The notes beneath the pieces are model-generated. The model saw only the letters and a list, made by a program, of their open reading frames with translations, searched no databases and had not been told where the DNA came from. Below, piece after piece: positions 9,386 to 20,930 of a DNA stretch of 64,000 nucleotides. The stretch spans positions 3,183,540-3,247,539 of the forward strand of contig VUYV01000016.1 of assembly GCA_008711295.1 (NCBI GenBank), in the 5' to 3' direction. Position 1 is the stretch's first letter. Every line of letters starts with the position of its first letter. Made by a program: the position numbers and the translations under genes. This DNA comes from Anarhynchus alexandrinus (lineage: Eukaryota > Chordata > Aves > Charadriiformes > Charadriidae).

Positions 9386-12300
9386 GAGGGAGCTTGGCCT
9401 TCTGGATGGGCCATACTCCGGGCAGCTGGAGCATCGAGCTCTTGGTCCTGCCTCTGTGCCCAATAGGCTGCTTCGCCTCGAGGAGGTCACCTCACCTTTG
9501 GGCATCTTGGTGCCACAGTTGCTAAATACACAGTTCATGAAGGTTTGGGGTATCTCAGGTAAAAGCAGATGTTAGACATGCAAAGGACGGGCTGGAATAG
9601 TCTCCATCCATCCTGGTGTTTTCCTATATTTTCATATTTTCCAAAATTCCTAACTACCATCTCTATGAAAATTAATGGAAGCTTTCATACAGCAAAGGTC
9701 TTATCTATGGCAGGTGCCTCAGCCCTGACAATGTACATCAGTGATGCTCTCCCTGCTTATATGTTATGCTGTTTATAATACTTCTTTCCTCTTTTGTGGG
9801 CAAGCCTTTTAGAGCCCTTCTGCTATCGCATTCCTTCTGCTGTGGTCTTTAAAGAGGCAAATACAGATGCTTATAATTCAGAAGTGGCTCGTGTAATTGC
9901 ACGCTTTGAGGATGGTGATGTTATTCTGCAGATTTCACTTCAATCCCAAGCTCAGGGTTTCTTTTCTTGCAGCCTTGAGCAAATACTATAGTACCAATGT
10001 GCCAGGGCTATAGCTGTAAAATGGAAATAATAATATTTTTTTCACGCTTTGCAATTTTTTGTAGCAGGGACTGTCTTATCATGGCTGTTTACTGCCACTA
10101 AGGCAATCTTGACAGGTCCACAGCATAAACAAGCAAGCCAGCATCCTCCCCATACCAGCAGCCTTCAGAAAATACACTACAAACTCATGATGCATCCACC
10201 ACTTCTTTTCCTAATTAAAGAGCTGGCAGCACTGGAAATATTTCTGCAGGACCACTCACCAGAGCAGGTAAGGGAGGAGATGGCCCCAGGTAAGGTAAGA
10301 TGCACACCCATCCTGAGCAACCTCAAGCTCCTGAGTTGACCTGGCAACCCACCCACTCCACAGCAAGAACTTCTGTTAAATCATCTAAGTTTGGATAGTC
10401 CCGCAATGCTGATTTGCTTCCCTGCCCAGAAGGATAGTCAAAACTCATCCAGCAGCTCCGTTTACTGTAGAACAATAAACCATGGGAGTACGCCATAAAT
10501 CCCAGTAATGTGCTCGGAGGAAGGCAGCCGCTCCGAGGTCAGAGTTAGAGCTTCTTGGGAATTTTCAGACAAAAGATTTTTCATCAGAAATTGCTGATTC
10601 ACTGAAACTGAAGCTTTTCCATACAACAAACCAATCTCGCAGAAGCTTTCATTAGGGAAGATCTCTCTGGGCCTGGACAGAATTAATGACCACAACAAGA
10701 GAGGCAGAAGCCTCCCCTGAAATGACCTGCAGCTTTTACCTGGACCACGAGGGACCAGCATCAGCACTGTCCTACACATCCCATCACACCATGATAAGGC
10801 TGTGCCACCACCTCCCTGGCCAGAGCCGTTATGCTTCCTGTAGGAAATTAAATACCCATTTATCCTGAGAGCGCGATGCTCCATACCAGAGGTCTCAGTA
10901 AGGATGCAGAAGGGTGGGAGCACAGAGCCTTCCCTCCGGTGCCAGTGCTTGTCCCCACAAGGTATTTCATTGCTGATGCTGAGGCGAACAGCATCAACAG
11001 GGGGATGAATCTCACCCCTAACACTAAAACTTGCTCCCTCCACTTCTGGTTTTGCCACCCCCACCCCTCTGCCCCTCTCCAGCCCTTTTGCTGCCATCCG
11101 CTACTTCCCAGCCACAAAGAATAACTACAGCGAAGACCCCAAAGGCACAAGCTGGAGGCACGGCTGTAAATCCTGCTTGGCTCTGAGTCCCCAGGGATGC
11201 AGCACGCCGCGGGAGGGGATGCAAGGCTCTGGCAGGCCAGATATACGAGCCAGGGGAAGGGAGGGAGAACCAACGTATTTATCTCCCTCCGTCATCTTTC
11301 AAACTTAACCCAAACCAAAACTCCCTCTGGGTTCACAAAAGTTCGCTCTGAGCCTCTGTAACGTGGGACAAGTAACATTTGAGCCTCGAAGCAGCCCCAC
11401 GAGGCAGCAGCACAGATGAGCACCCATTCCCCAGAGCATCCCTGCCGGGCTCAGCCATGCCACACAGGTACGGAAGGGGTTAAAAGCCTGGCCTCCCGAA
11501 ACAGCAATGGTTATTTTTAATGTATCAGGGGTAGGAGTCTGGACCTCCACTATTTTCGGTAGTTTCCCCTCTTTAATTCTCAGCAGAAACATTCCCAAAA
11601 CCAAGCCACCCGGTCTCACACACATCCCAATGGACACACGTCCCGTGTGCATGGTGCCCAAACCTATGGGTCACAGTTCCCCCCATGGGCTGTCCTTACT
11701 TCTTGTTTGTGGTTAAAAAGCAGAAATCCCTGAATGCCCCAGGATGTCCCTGCGGCACTTCTGGCACGCTCAGGCACAGAAAGTACCACCCGTCCTGGGA
11801 AGCTGCCTCCTCCCAGGAGATTTACAGCCCGATTTGCACTCCGGCATCCTGAGTGGGTGCTGAAAAAACTAGGCTTGGTGGTGGTAAAAGTGATCAGATG
11901 AATTCTGCAAATCTGCTTGAAGAACTGGGAGAATGAGGAGAGCAAGCAACAAGCTTCACCAGACACGAAGCCAAGTGCATTTCCAGGTGATGCAAATGCC
12001 AACACCATAGTCCCCAAGTCAGAATCCAGATGGTTTCCAAGTGCTTGCCCGCATCACAGAAACACAACCAAGCAGAAAGCCATTGTACTGATACAGAAAC
12101 AGCCCATTTTGTTTAAAACAAATGCTTTCCCTGCCATTTTCCTTTGAAAAATTCCAAGCCCCACCAGCAACAGGTGTGCAAAGGTCAGTCGCCAGGCAGG
12201 GGTGGGTTTTGGCTTCGAGTGCCCGAAGGAGAAGGGAAAGCAGCAGCAGAGCCGAGCGCCTCTCGCGGCTCCTGCTGGGCTATCAGGGGCTGCTGTAATA

Positions 12301-13039
12301 AATCAAAATCAGTTATGGGAAATGTAAAATTATCATTTGGAAATCACTCTCTCTGAATAATTCAGTCATTGACTTTCACATCAAACAACCATTCCAACCA
12401 CCCACACACGCAGTTCAGTCTCCTGCTTAGTTTTAAACTCTCTTTAATTATTGGCATTAACCTATCGCATCACTATTTCATCCTTATTTCATGCCGGGGG
12501 AGGGGTCAGCGGTTTGATAAAGCACAACGAACTGGAAGACTTTGAGCTGTCCTTCTGCTCCTCCCGCCCAACTTTGCGGGGCTGCTTCGGCCCCGGGTGA
12601 GAGCAAGGACACCCGGCCACAAGTGCATCTCCAGCATCACTCAAAAGTCAAAAAAATATGGAGCAGCATACCTGTTCCCAAACCCCACCACCATGCCCCA
12701 GCACGGTGCAAACTGGCAGGAGCCAGAGCCTCCGCATCTCCCCCAGCCCTAGACAAAGACTTTCTTCAAAGAACATGTGCTCTGCTCCATGCCTGCATGT
12801 CAACCCAGGATGCACAAGCATCCCTTTTCTAGGCTGTTTTTCAGGAAAGCTTTCTCATTAAGCAGCAAGCCAGACCAGCCTCACGTAATCACCTTCTCTC
12901 AGGGTGTTAATCACATCCAGCAAGCAGGACCCCACCACGTACCTGCCTTGATTAGGATCCCCCATCTAACTCCCCAGACAGGCCACAAGTTTAAAGAATA
13001 TATCCAGAGCAAAAGTTTATCCACTTTTCTTTTCAGTTC
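9386..13039. other. non-coding stretch
   Basis: No supportable gene. A possible MIR fragment (CTGTAAAATGGAAATAATAA, 10013-10032) lies within it. Overlapping frames of 211 codons (minus, 10462-11097) and 137 codons (minus, 10860-11273) lie in moderately GC-rich DNA and have no recognised domain. Some CpG dinucleotides cluster loosely at 11195-11240. Confidence 0.55.
10010..10037 (+). repeat. possible MIR core fragment
   Basis: CTGTAAAATGGAAATAATAA matches the MIR block 'CTGTAAAATGGGGATAATAA' at nearly every position. The flanks show no further similarity that I can follow, so this short match may be all that remains. Confidence 0.35.
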
Positions 13040-13340
13040 CTTATTTTCCCTTCACTTCAACAACATGTTTAAGTTAGTTTCACATTTTATTTGTCTACTG
13101 AGCTCCTTAAGTTAGGGAAATTAGTATTGTGCGTGTGGTTTGATTTAATTAGTAATTGGGGAAATAGGTCTGGCATGTTTCATGGAGGCTTGGGGAAATT
13201 GTCAATTAGCATTGTGTTAATTGGTGTCTGCTGTCCTTGCTTTTTAGTTTTTAACCCCTTTTACCTTGTTCCCACTTTCAGTATGTAAAAAATCTTGCTG
13301 CTTATTATTCTTTAAGTAAAGGATTAATTGCTTGAATTCC
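13040..13340. promoter_or_regulatory. candidate AT-rich regulatory element
   Basis: A run of homeodomain-type cores in unique DNA: TTTGATTTAATTAGTAATTG near 13139-13158, GTCAATTAGCATTGTG (13201-13216, with an ATTGTG SOX-like core), then GTTAATTGG near 13216, and GGATTAATTG (13321-13330). A TTAAGT motif occurs twice, at about 13078 and 13107. Density is higher than in the neighbouring sequence. No direct evidence of function. Confidence 0.25.
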
Positions 13341-15289
13341 TGCCTGTGCTGGGTGCCCTTTTTCCCCTCACGCGGTGGGATTTGTGCGTGTCCTCCGGGC
13401 ACTGGTTTCGTAGACTGCTGAGGAGTTATCCCCCTGACCTCCTGTCACCCTGCCCGGGGCCAGGCTGGGGTCTCTCCCCCACCACCACCACCAGCCTGCC
13501 TGCTCCAAAGCCAGCTTTTCCTCCTGGTGCTTCCTTGCCTTTTCCTTCTCCCACCAGCACCGTTAATCACTCACTCCAACAAGCACCGAAATCCCTTACA
13601 ATTTACCAAACAAAAATTTGACGAAAGGAAAGAAGAGCGGAAAAGAGGGAGGTTTGCCACAAAATTAAAAAAGTAAACTTTGATGCGTAAAGACATCAGC
13701 CAGCAAAAGTGAAGGATATTCACTTTAAAATCTCACACCATGCTCTTTAATTTGCCGTACTGTATGTCCAGCGATAAACCAGAGGTTTGCATCTCTGCCT
13801 GGTGGGAATAATTAATTAATTGTTAATTGTTATTAATAACTGAGGTCCTGATCCTGCAGGCAGACACGCATACACTTAGCTTTAGGACATCCATGCACGC
13901 AGGGTTTAAGACACTTGCAATCTCTTCCAGGAGCGATGCTTCCAGAGCCAGAGAGCATTTTCAACGAACACGTATTCCCAGCCCATGCAGGGCATCCCAG
14001 CAGAGGGGCATCCCAGGGAACAGCAAGATTCGTGATGGCACGAGCCAGCGCCAAACACAAACATTTCATTTCAGCGCCCTGGCTGGAGCCTCCCCATCTA
14101 TGCAGGATTTTGGGGGTTCAGCCGGCTGAAACCCAGCACCCCAGGCTGGACCCCCATAACCACCTCCCCAGGTCTGGTTTTGGGGAGAGCCGCCGGTGAT
14201 GCCCAGGGAGGGATGCTCCTGAGCGCCGGGGAGGCTGTTCACGTGCAAGCTTGGCAGGGAGCCAGGCAGAGCGAGCGGGTCTAGAAATTATTCAGAGTGC
14301 AATTAAAACACCTCTTTCCAAGCAGGGACATTTGTATGGAAAATTGTGGAAGAAAACTCCACCTTTGGTCCCCAATTCAGAGGGGAGGACCATGCAGGAG
14401 CAGGTGTGGGATGACCAGGTTAAATTAGCTCAACTGCCTCAAAATCCACCTGGCATTTCCAAAGCTGGGGCAGAAGGAGCACAGTCTTAGGCATCACCTT
14501 TCTTTTTTTCCCCAGTAATTTCCAGTCAGCCCTGCCCCTGCCCTCAGCGGGGATTGTGGTTTGCCTTCACAAAGGACCTCTTTGCTTATTGTCCTAAAAA
14601 AACCACCATAACACCATAGGCTTTTGTCATACCAATCTAACCCAGGAGAAGCTGAGGCTGAAGATATTCAGGGAGTACAAGCGTAGAGAAGGGTACAGCA
14701 AATGCCAACCTAGAGCTAAGCCAGCTGCCAGAGCCGAGAGAGAAGAAAACACTTAGCACCGTGTTTCACCACAGGGTGTGCTGCCAAAGCCACTAAGAGG
14801 CACAGCACACCATGATGGACTGTGCTTGGGACGAGCAAGGGTGACAGTTCATGGACAGACAACTAAAAGTACAAGCAGCTCTTAATCACTTTATCCCCTT
14901 AGAAAATGAGAAATAGAGACCCCATTCTCCTCCTCCTCTTGACGGAGTCCCGGTCCTTGCTCTGACAGGGTAGGTACCCGGGGACCAGGTGGGCATGAAG
15001 AAGGTGACCCAATCTTGGAGCAGGTAGTTGGGATCTGGTGATGCCCATACCAACACACACAGTGAAAGCTGACAGAGTCCTGCAAGCTGCAGTCAGCCAA
15101 CAATCAACAGCAGGACCCACAAACCCAAGCAAAAAAAAATCTGCAGAAATAGGGCATCTCTCAACCACCAGCGAAAGATGCTGCTTTCTCAGGGAGCTCC
15201 GCTGCCAGCCAGAGCGATCCACCTGAGGATCCACCTGGGAGTTTAAGGAGTCAGCTCCATATTAGAGGGGGTAAGTGCAACCAACCCAT
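13341..15289. other. non-coding stretch
   Basis: I see no gene. The 13340-13560 part is GC-rich and pyrimidine-rich with a few CpG sites. The 13800-13850 part is AT-rich (ATTAATTAATTGTTAATTG near 13809-13827), another possible homeodomain cluster. Frames of up to 111 codons show nothing recognisable. Confidence 0.55.
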
Positions 15290-15489
15290 GAGAAGGTTAC
15301 AGGATTTTAAAATGATACTTGCATAGAATTAGAAAGTAATAATTAAAGTAGTGAATCATCTGAAAGGCACAACACTAATACCGTCTTCACAATAATTATC
15401 TCACCAGAATTTCAGAGGCTGAATTATTTTCTATTGGATTTACAATTAATTTTGTAAAAATAACAAATCCTCCCTAAGAGAGACTATAG
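15290..15489. promoter_or_regulatory. candidate AT-rich regulatory element beside a MIR relic
   Basis: TAATAATTAAAGTAGTGAAT near 15337, ATAATTATCTCACC near 15391 and TTACAATTAATTTTG near 15440 give several TAATTA-type cores in 150 bases. The element abuts the reverse-orientation MIR relic that follows. Confidence 0.2.
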
Positions 15490-15795
15490 CACTATAATGA
15501 TAGCACTTAAAAGTGCCATAGAGTCATTAACCAGTTGATCTTCACAACACTACTGTAAGGTAGGGAAGCATTGTTACCTACTTGGGAAGCATATAGACAA
15601 GCAGCCAAGCCCCGCTTTCAACCAAAGCTGAGCAAACTTGTCCCAGTCATCTCACAGACTTGTTAATCACCTGGAGTACCCAGGACACACACATTTTATC
15701 CAGTGCCTTGTTCAAGACCATATCAGGTCCTCGGCAAAGCAGGAATTAAAGCTCATGGGAGAGACTTGGCCACCAGTCCTCTTCTATCTTCAGGT
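15490..15795 (-). repeat. MIR-like SINE relic, reverse orientation
   Basis: Read on the plus strand, the blocks follow the reverse complement of MIR: ATAATGATAGCACTTAAAAG (15494-15513), then GAGTCATTAACCAG and ATCTTCACAACACTACTG (matching 'ATCCTCACAACAACCCTATG'), then GGTAGGGAAGCATTGTTA. After a diverged stretch come CCTTGTTCAAGACCATATCA (15705-15724) and GCAAAGCAGGAATTAAAGC (matching the 'GGCAGAGCCGGGATTCGAAC' region). Nearly the full MIR length is represented. GCACTT-AA-AAGTGC at 15503-15516 inside it forms two inverted NKX2-like half sites. Confidence 0.5.
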
Positions 15796-16199
15796 GCACC
15801 TACCATAGCATCTCCGTCCAGGCACAATCACTGCCAGCCGTCCATCTCTGACAGTGACTTGGGAAAATGGGTCTTACTCAGAAATAGAGGGTCAGGAAGA
15901 AACGACACCTCATGGGGAAGGGAGGACGACCAGGGAGGGCAAGCACAGACAGGAGGATGAACCCCAGCTTGTTACAGATTTCTTTCAACCAGATCTTCAA
16001 ACAAAAGGGAAGTCTTTCTTCCTACTGTGTCAGAATAGCATCTCCCAAATTAAAGCATCCCCCTCCAAGCCAGCATGCGGGACTGTGACTGTTAGGGAGA
16101 ACCTCTGGTGATACTCGTAATGTCCTGCACACTCCCAAAGCATTACCCCTTTGGTTACTCCTGGGTAGTGGCAGGGGTTTAGAAAGCCGAGCTGTCGGA
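15796..16199. other. non-coding stretch
   Basis: I see nothing supportable here. Two frames of 85 codons overlap and have no recognisable domain. Confidence 0.55.
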
Positions 16200-16560
16200 G
16201 GGGATCATGGATGTGCTCAGATATGTATTAATTAGAATTCCTGCACAGTTTTCTTCCGTTAATTATAGCTTAATTTGATTGCTTAATAGCTCTGGTTTTC
16301 GTAATGTTTAGCACCTGTTGTAAATTGCACAAGATAAATCGTCTTCTACCATCTACTCTGTTTACTCCTAAAATTTTGCATTTCCCTTTCAGCTCCCGGC
16401 TTTGGATTTGAGCCGTCAGCTTTTCTCGTCTTTGGCCTTTTCACCAAAGACTTCGGTTTTTTTCCAGTAGGCTATTTAACCAATTAAGTGGGTTTCAGTT
16501 AAATACTTTCTTAACAGCTATGATTTCAAAAAATAATAACGGGTAAAGAGAAATACCCAC
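16200..16560. promoter_or_regulatory. candidate conserved regulatory element
   Basis: Varied factor-like sites are packed into unique AT-rich DNA: ATTAATTAG (16227-16235), TTAATTA (16259-16265), a CACCTG E-box (16312-16317) and CAATTAAGTGG (16481-16491, an NK2-type site). This is the composition expected of a developmental enhancer. Alignment to chicken, alligator and human would show whether it is conserved. Confidence 0.3.
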
Positions 16561-18557
16561 ATGCTGTAAAGTGTGCAAATGTTGACCCATGGTATTATAC
16601 AGACTTCCATTCGCGGGTCATCCTTCTTCATCGTTGTTGTTCCCGTCTCCCTTTCCAAGGCGAAGGGAGGGGGGGTTCATCCTTCTCTTACAGGATTATT
16701 AGACAGAAGTGGAGGCCCTGCATCATTAATTGATTTCTTCCATACATTGTACTGTGATACAATTTTTCAAGGCTGTGCATAATTGTGTTCCCTGTGCCAC
16801 TGCTCTATGTTCTGTCCTTGTCATATTGTCATTGAAGGCTGATTCCACCCTCTGTAATTGGAGATGTTCTACTTTTGGACAAAGGTGTGGGGGCAGCTCA
16901 GGGGAACAGTGCTGACATTTACTTCATCAATTTATTTTTATTGTTCCTACATTTATTGCAGCTATAACAGCCCTTTAATAGTTATATCTCCTCCCTGTAG
17001 GGTATTCTGGTATTTGAAATTTTTTTAACTCATTTGTTCTCATAGATAACAGTAAAGTGCATTTCACGCTAACCTTTAGGTTTCAATCTTCTCTCTTTCT
17101 TTGGCTCCGAAGCAGTTGCAGCTTTAAACTTTTACTGCATTGTCAGTCTAAAGGCCACCACCACCGAGTCCATTCTAGCACTGGAGTAACCACAAATTAG
17201 TGGTCCTGAAAATTTCAGGGAGGCAAGTCCTAAACCCAGAGCGCAGCTATTATCATAATTCAAAATTGGCTGTCCTTTTAATAGAGGGGGAGAAAAATAC
17301 AGTAAATACTAGCATCGAGTCTCCTTTTACAGTCTTCGGTCAAACAAGGGGTGATAATTGCATCTTTACGACTGGCAACGTAACTGACTCCACCACCTCC
17401 GAGCTCGTGCCCTTCGGTACCTGCAGAGGCAGTAAATGAGTTCAATGTTTAGACAAAACCACGCCTGCATCCGCAGGTTTCCCTTTGTCCCCTTCCCAGG
17501 CGGGCCTTTTCCTCTCTCTTCAGTTTTATCACACTTGCTGCTCAAGCTGCAACTTAATAGCACCGCAGAAGATAAGTGATTTCTAATAATTAACTCACAG
17601 GTGGGTTTCAGAAGATATTTTCGCTATTCAGAGATACCCATCTCTAAACTTTCAAATACGAGCTCTCCAACAAATGCTCTCAATCACAGGTGAGACCTGA
17701 CCCTGAGCACTGGTTTCCCAGCGTGGTGTCTCACAGCATTGCCCAGGACAAGCCAACACTAGCAGCAGCTGAGGACAAGTGATGCCACCAGGTTACCTCC
17801 AACACAAAAGATCTTCAGACATCAACAAAACCCCACTGCTACACAGGTTTTGCCCACGGGCTTTGCTCCACTGACACAGTGAGCAGCTTTGCAGCAACGG
17901 AGGAAAAACCTGCATGAGCCATGGAGGTTCATGTAGACAATGGACCTTCCCACACAGGACCACGTGTAAGCATCTGCTGCAGAAGGATATGCATCCAGAA
18001 GGAAAGCACACTTTTCTGCAAACACTGAAACAAAATCTACACTGCCACCAAAGGAAAAGCCAGTTCTTTGTCCTTTTCTTTAATGGCAGCTCTTGCCAAA
18101 ACCATTTCTGTCCCCACCTCCCCGGCTCCATTCTCTGTCATTGCACAGAGATGCTCTTCTTCCTCAAAGCCTCTTCTCTTAAAGACACTGCCAAGAAACA
18201 GCTTAATTAAAGCAAATGGAGACATTCGGAGCAAGAAAAAAATTAGGCCAGGGAGATAAACTAGAAATGAGACAATAAAGGATAAGGAACGAGGACTTAA
18301 AACAGTGGAAAAGCCCACATTTATTTAATGGAGCTGTATGACTTTCTACCAAATGCACCCAAAGTTACCTTTAAACAGCACACTGCCCGCTTTGTGGAGC
18401 ACCTACCCATTACGGCGCCTGCTCTTAAGTCAGCAGATATCTGGATATTTTAGTGCAGTAGTAGTACAAGTAGTGTTTTCTAGAGCATTAATAGTGTGAA
18501 CACCCAAAGGACTGTCCCTGGATCTGCCTTTCTGTGAAGGGTCTGATCCTGCTATCC
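16561..18557. other. non-coding stretch
   Basis: No supportable gene. The 16920-17040 part is AT-rich and unique. The remainder has several 60-110 codon frames on both strands with no recognised domain. Confidence 0.55.
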
Positions 18558-18562
18558 CCTCC
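18558..18562. repeat. 5-bp target site duplication, left copy
   Basis: CCTCC immediately precedes the TG that opens the LTR. It matches the five bases after the LTR exactly (19129-19133). Confidence 0.85.
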
Positions 18563-19128
18563 TGTCCTGGTTTGAGGTAAAACGGAACCAATTTTGTTCA
18601 GTAACTTCGCTTCTTAGCTGGGCCTCTTCTAACTACTGAAATTAACAGCATATTGTGCAGACAATGTTCACTTTCTCAGCTCAGNNNNNNNNNNNNNNNN
18701 NNNNNNNNNNNNNNNNNNNNNNNNNNNNNNNNNNNNNNNNNNNNNNNNNNNNNNNNNNNNNNNNNNNNNNNNNNNNNNNNNNNNNNACGTCTGAGGAGGA
18801 CCCTGTTCGTCTGCCTGTGATCCCGATCCTGAATCCAGATCCAGAATCTGGTTCCCGTCCGTCACCGAGTCCAGCGTGGGACTGGCCCAGTGCCAGCTGG
18901 TGTCATGACTGTCATCTCGGGAGCTTGATACGGTTTTGTATATATTTTTCATTATTTCTTTTTATTTTATTATTAATATTTCATTAAAGTAGTTTAGTTC
19001 TTTCTAAACTCATAAGTCTCTTTTTCCTCCTCTGCCCCTCTCTTTGAAGAGGGGTAGAGGGGAGCATCTGTTGGTCCCATCTGGGGTCCCTTAGGTCCCC
19101 AGTAGCCAGTTTGGCCTAAACCACGACA
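18563..19128 (+). mobile_element. solo LTR of an avian-type endogenous retrovirus, with an assembly gap
   Basis: The element begins TGTCCTGGTTTGAGG and ends CCTAAACCACGACA, giving TG...CA ends and imperfect terminal inverted repeats. It is flanked by identical 5-bp duplications (CCTCC). A TATATA string (about 18939) and an ATTAAA polyadenylation-type hexamer (about 18983) set the plus orientation. A run of 102 N bases (18685-18786) interrupts it, so the visible length is about 464 bases. No gag, pol or env sequence is present on either side of the gap, so the simplest reading is a solo LTR left by recombination between two LTRs. The 5-bp duplication points to an ERVL-like (class III) group, which is inference. 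If the gap size is wrong, internal sequence could be hidden in it. Confidence 0.85.
18685..18786. other. assembly gap (102 N)
   Basis: The unknown bases lie entirely inside the LTR. The right flank carries short internal repeats (GATCCTGAATCCAGATCCAG near 18826), so repetitive sequence is a likely cause of the gap. Any protein frame crossing it is not interpretable. Confidence 0.99.
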
Positions 19129-19133
19129 CCTCC
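19129..19133. repeat. 5-bp target site duplication, right copy
   Basis: CCTCC follows the final CA of the LTR and is identical to the left copy at 18558-18562. An intact pair indicates no rearrangement across the insertion since integration. Confidence 0.85.
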
Positions 19134-20495
19134 CTAGGGCTGTGGGCCACAGCAGTGTCAGCATATGGGACCCATAGGAGATAGCCAGCGCCTTTGGGGC
19201 TGGGCAACAAGTTGGTTTCAAAAGACTTTGCAGGAATCCCAACAAGTTGCTTGCTCGGAAAACTCGAGCAGACGTGCCTGGTCAAAACCAGTGACGCTGC
19301 TCTCCCAGTTACACCCACTGAAAGCAGGAGTCACTCCTCTGAACTCAGCGACATTATTGCACCAGTACAAAATCAGTGGGAATTATTTTTTAAAAAAGTA
19401 ATCAGAATTTATTGCCTCCCTGACATAGATAAACACTCACGCAACATGGCCCACCAGAGGCAATAGGATTAATTAGCTGGGTCAGCGTTCAGCCCCAGGA
19501 TAACCCACAAATACGACTTTTAGCTTTCCAGGGCTAATTTTTCAAAGCAGTTTTAGCTCGATCTCCGACTTTTTACATCCTCATCATGCACGTACCAAGT
19601 TGGGTTCATGCACCCAAATGTGAGATGTTGCAGCCCAGAGCAGTCACAGCTCACCGGGGGTGAGGGCACAGTACCACTCCTGCCAGTCTTTGTAACAGAT
19701 TTGAGAGACTGGAATTTTTTCTTTTAAGTAGATCAAAAAATTTCATGTAGAAGAATATTTTAAAATAGAAATTCAAGTCTTCAGCCCCATCCTTGTCCTG
19801 TATTTAAATTTTGAGACAGGCTTTCAGCCATACATAAAGGTTGCAACCCTACAGCTTCCCCAGTAAAACCACCCTGTAAATGGTACGGTGCTCTCCTAGA
19901 TGGGCCATTACTTGCATTAGCAGGACAAAGAGCTTCTCTCACTATGATTAAAAATAACCAAGGCTGGTAGGAAACAAGTGTAATTTAAAGCACAGTTTCA
20001 GTGTTATTGCTGGAAGCAATATTTGTGTATTTTATTCTCAGAAACTGTAGTGGCACTTATTTACAAAATAATTTAAAAAAAAGTTAAAAAATGAATTTAA
20101 AAAAAAAGGGAGTGGGGGAAGAGGGAGGAAGGAGTATGAGGAGTCGCTCACAATTTTTAGTTTGTGTCATCTGAATACTTCCAGGAAGTTATAAAAAAAA
20201 TAAAAATAAAAATTTCTTGTGAAAAGGGAAGGGGGTTTTCCAAAAGCTTGCCAGAAACAGAAAAAAAATACTGCATTAAATTGCTGGCATTGCAAAAATT
20301 GGTATTTTTGAGTCAAAGCAAGTTTTCAAATATTCAGCTTGAGAATTTGCATGCTTTGATTTTGTTGATGATGTGCTTAACTTACAGCAATTTAATTTTT
20401 TTTAAACAACAAATTATTTTCTGAATATAGGCGAATCCTGCTGCATACTCAAGCAAAGCAAACATTTGATTCCGTAATTTGCAGGCCCCACAGGC
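19134..20495. other. non-coding stretch
   Basis: No supportable gene. From 20070 to 20141, A-rich tracts pass into a purine run (about 20099-20134 with one T) that holds three G tracts of three or more. The DNA around 19980-20100 is strongly AT-rich. Confidence 0.55.
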
Positions 20496-20930
20496 ACCGG
20501 GATCTCGCAGCCGTTCGCTGCAGAAGGTGATGAGGAGCAGGGGTACATTTGCAGCGCAGCTCGTCTGCTTCACGCACACGGTGCGCCACGTACACACTGC
20601 CCCTTCGCTGACACAACGCGCGGACAATCCCCTCATTCAAAAATTAAGCCAAAAACCCCGTTGTCCAGCCTCCGGGGAGCAACTCTGACCCCAGGATTGA
20701 CTCTAATCCATGCGATTAAGGCAGGGAACAAACTCTCCTGCTGCTCCTGAAAGCTCTGCCCAAAAGAAGCGGCACTCATTGTAAAGCCAACAACAATGCA
20801 GGGTGTCTTCAAAGACCGGCGAGCGGTCACACACGAAGGAAAAATAATTATCCAAGTCTATGTGCCCATGCCCCCGGCCCCTGTGGGACCACGTGGTCCA
20901 GCTTTCCGGGCAAAGCCAACCGCGATGCAA
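20496..20930. promoter_or_regulatory. CpG-rich patch (small CpG island candidate)
   Basis: By eye there are about 16 CpG in the 165 bases from 20515, and further CpG sites continue at 20815-20930, such as ACCGGCGAGCGG and AACCGCGATG. The flanks are AT-rich and CpG-poor, so the patch stands out. It could be a promoter, an enhancer or an unmethylated conserved element. No start site or exon is visible next to it. Confidence 0.45.

Noticed and set aside
10462..11097. 211-codon minus-strand frame
   Set aside because: No domain, and other frames overlap it; composition looks random.
20099..20141. Purine tract as triplex (H-DNA) element
   Set aside because: No mirror symmetry and interrupted by T; ordinary low-complexity DNA.
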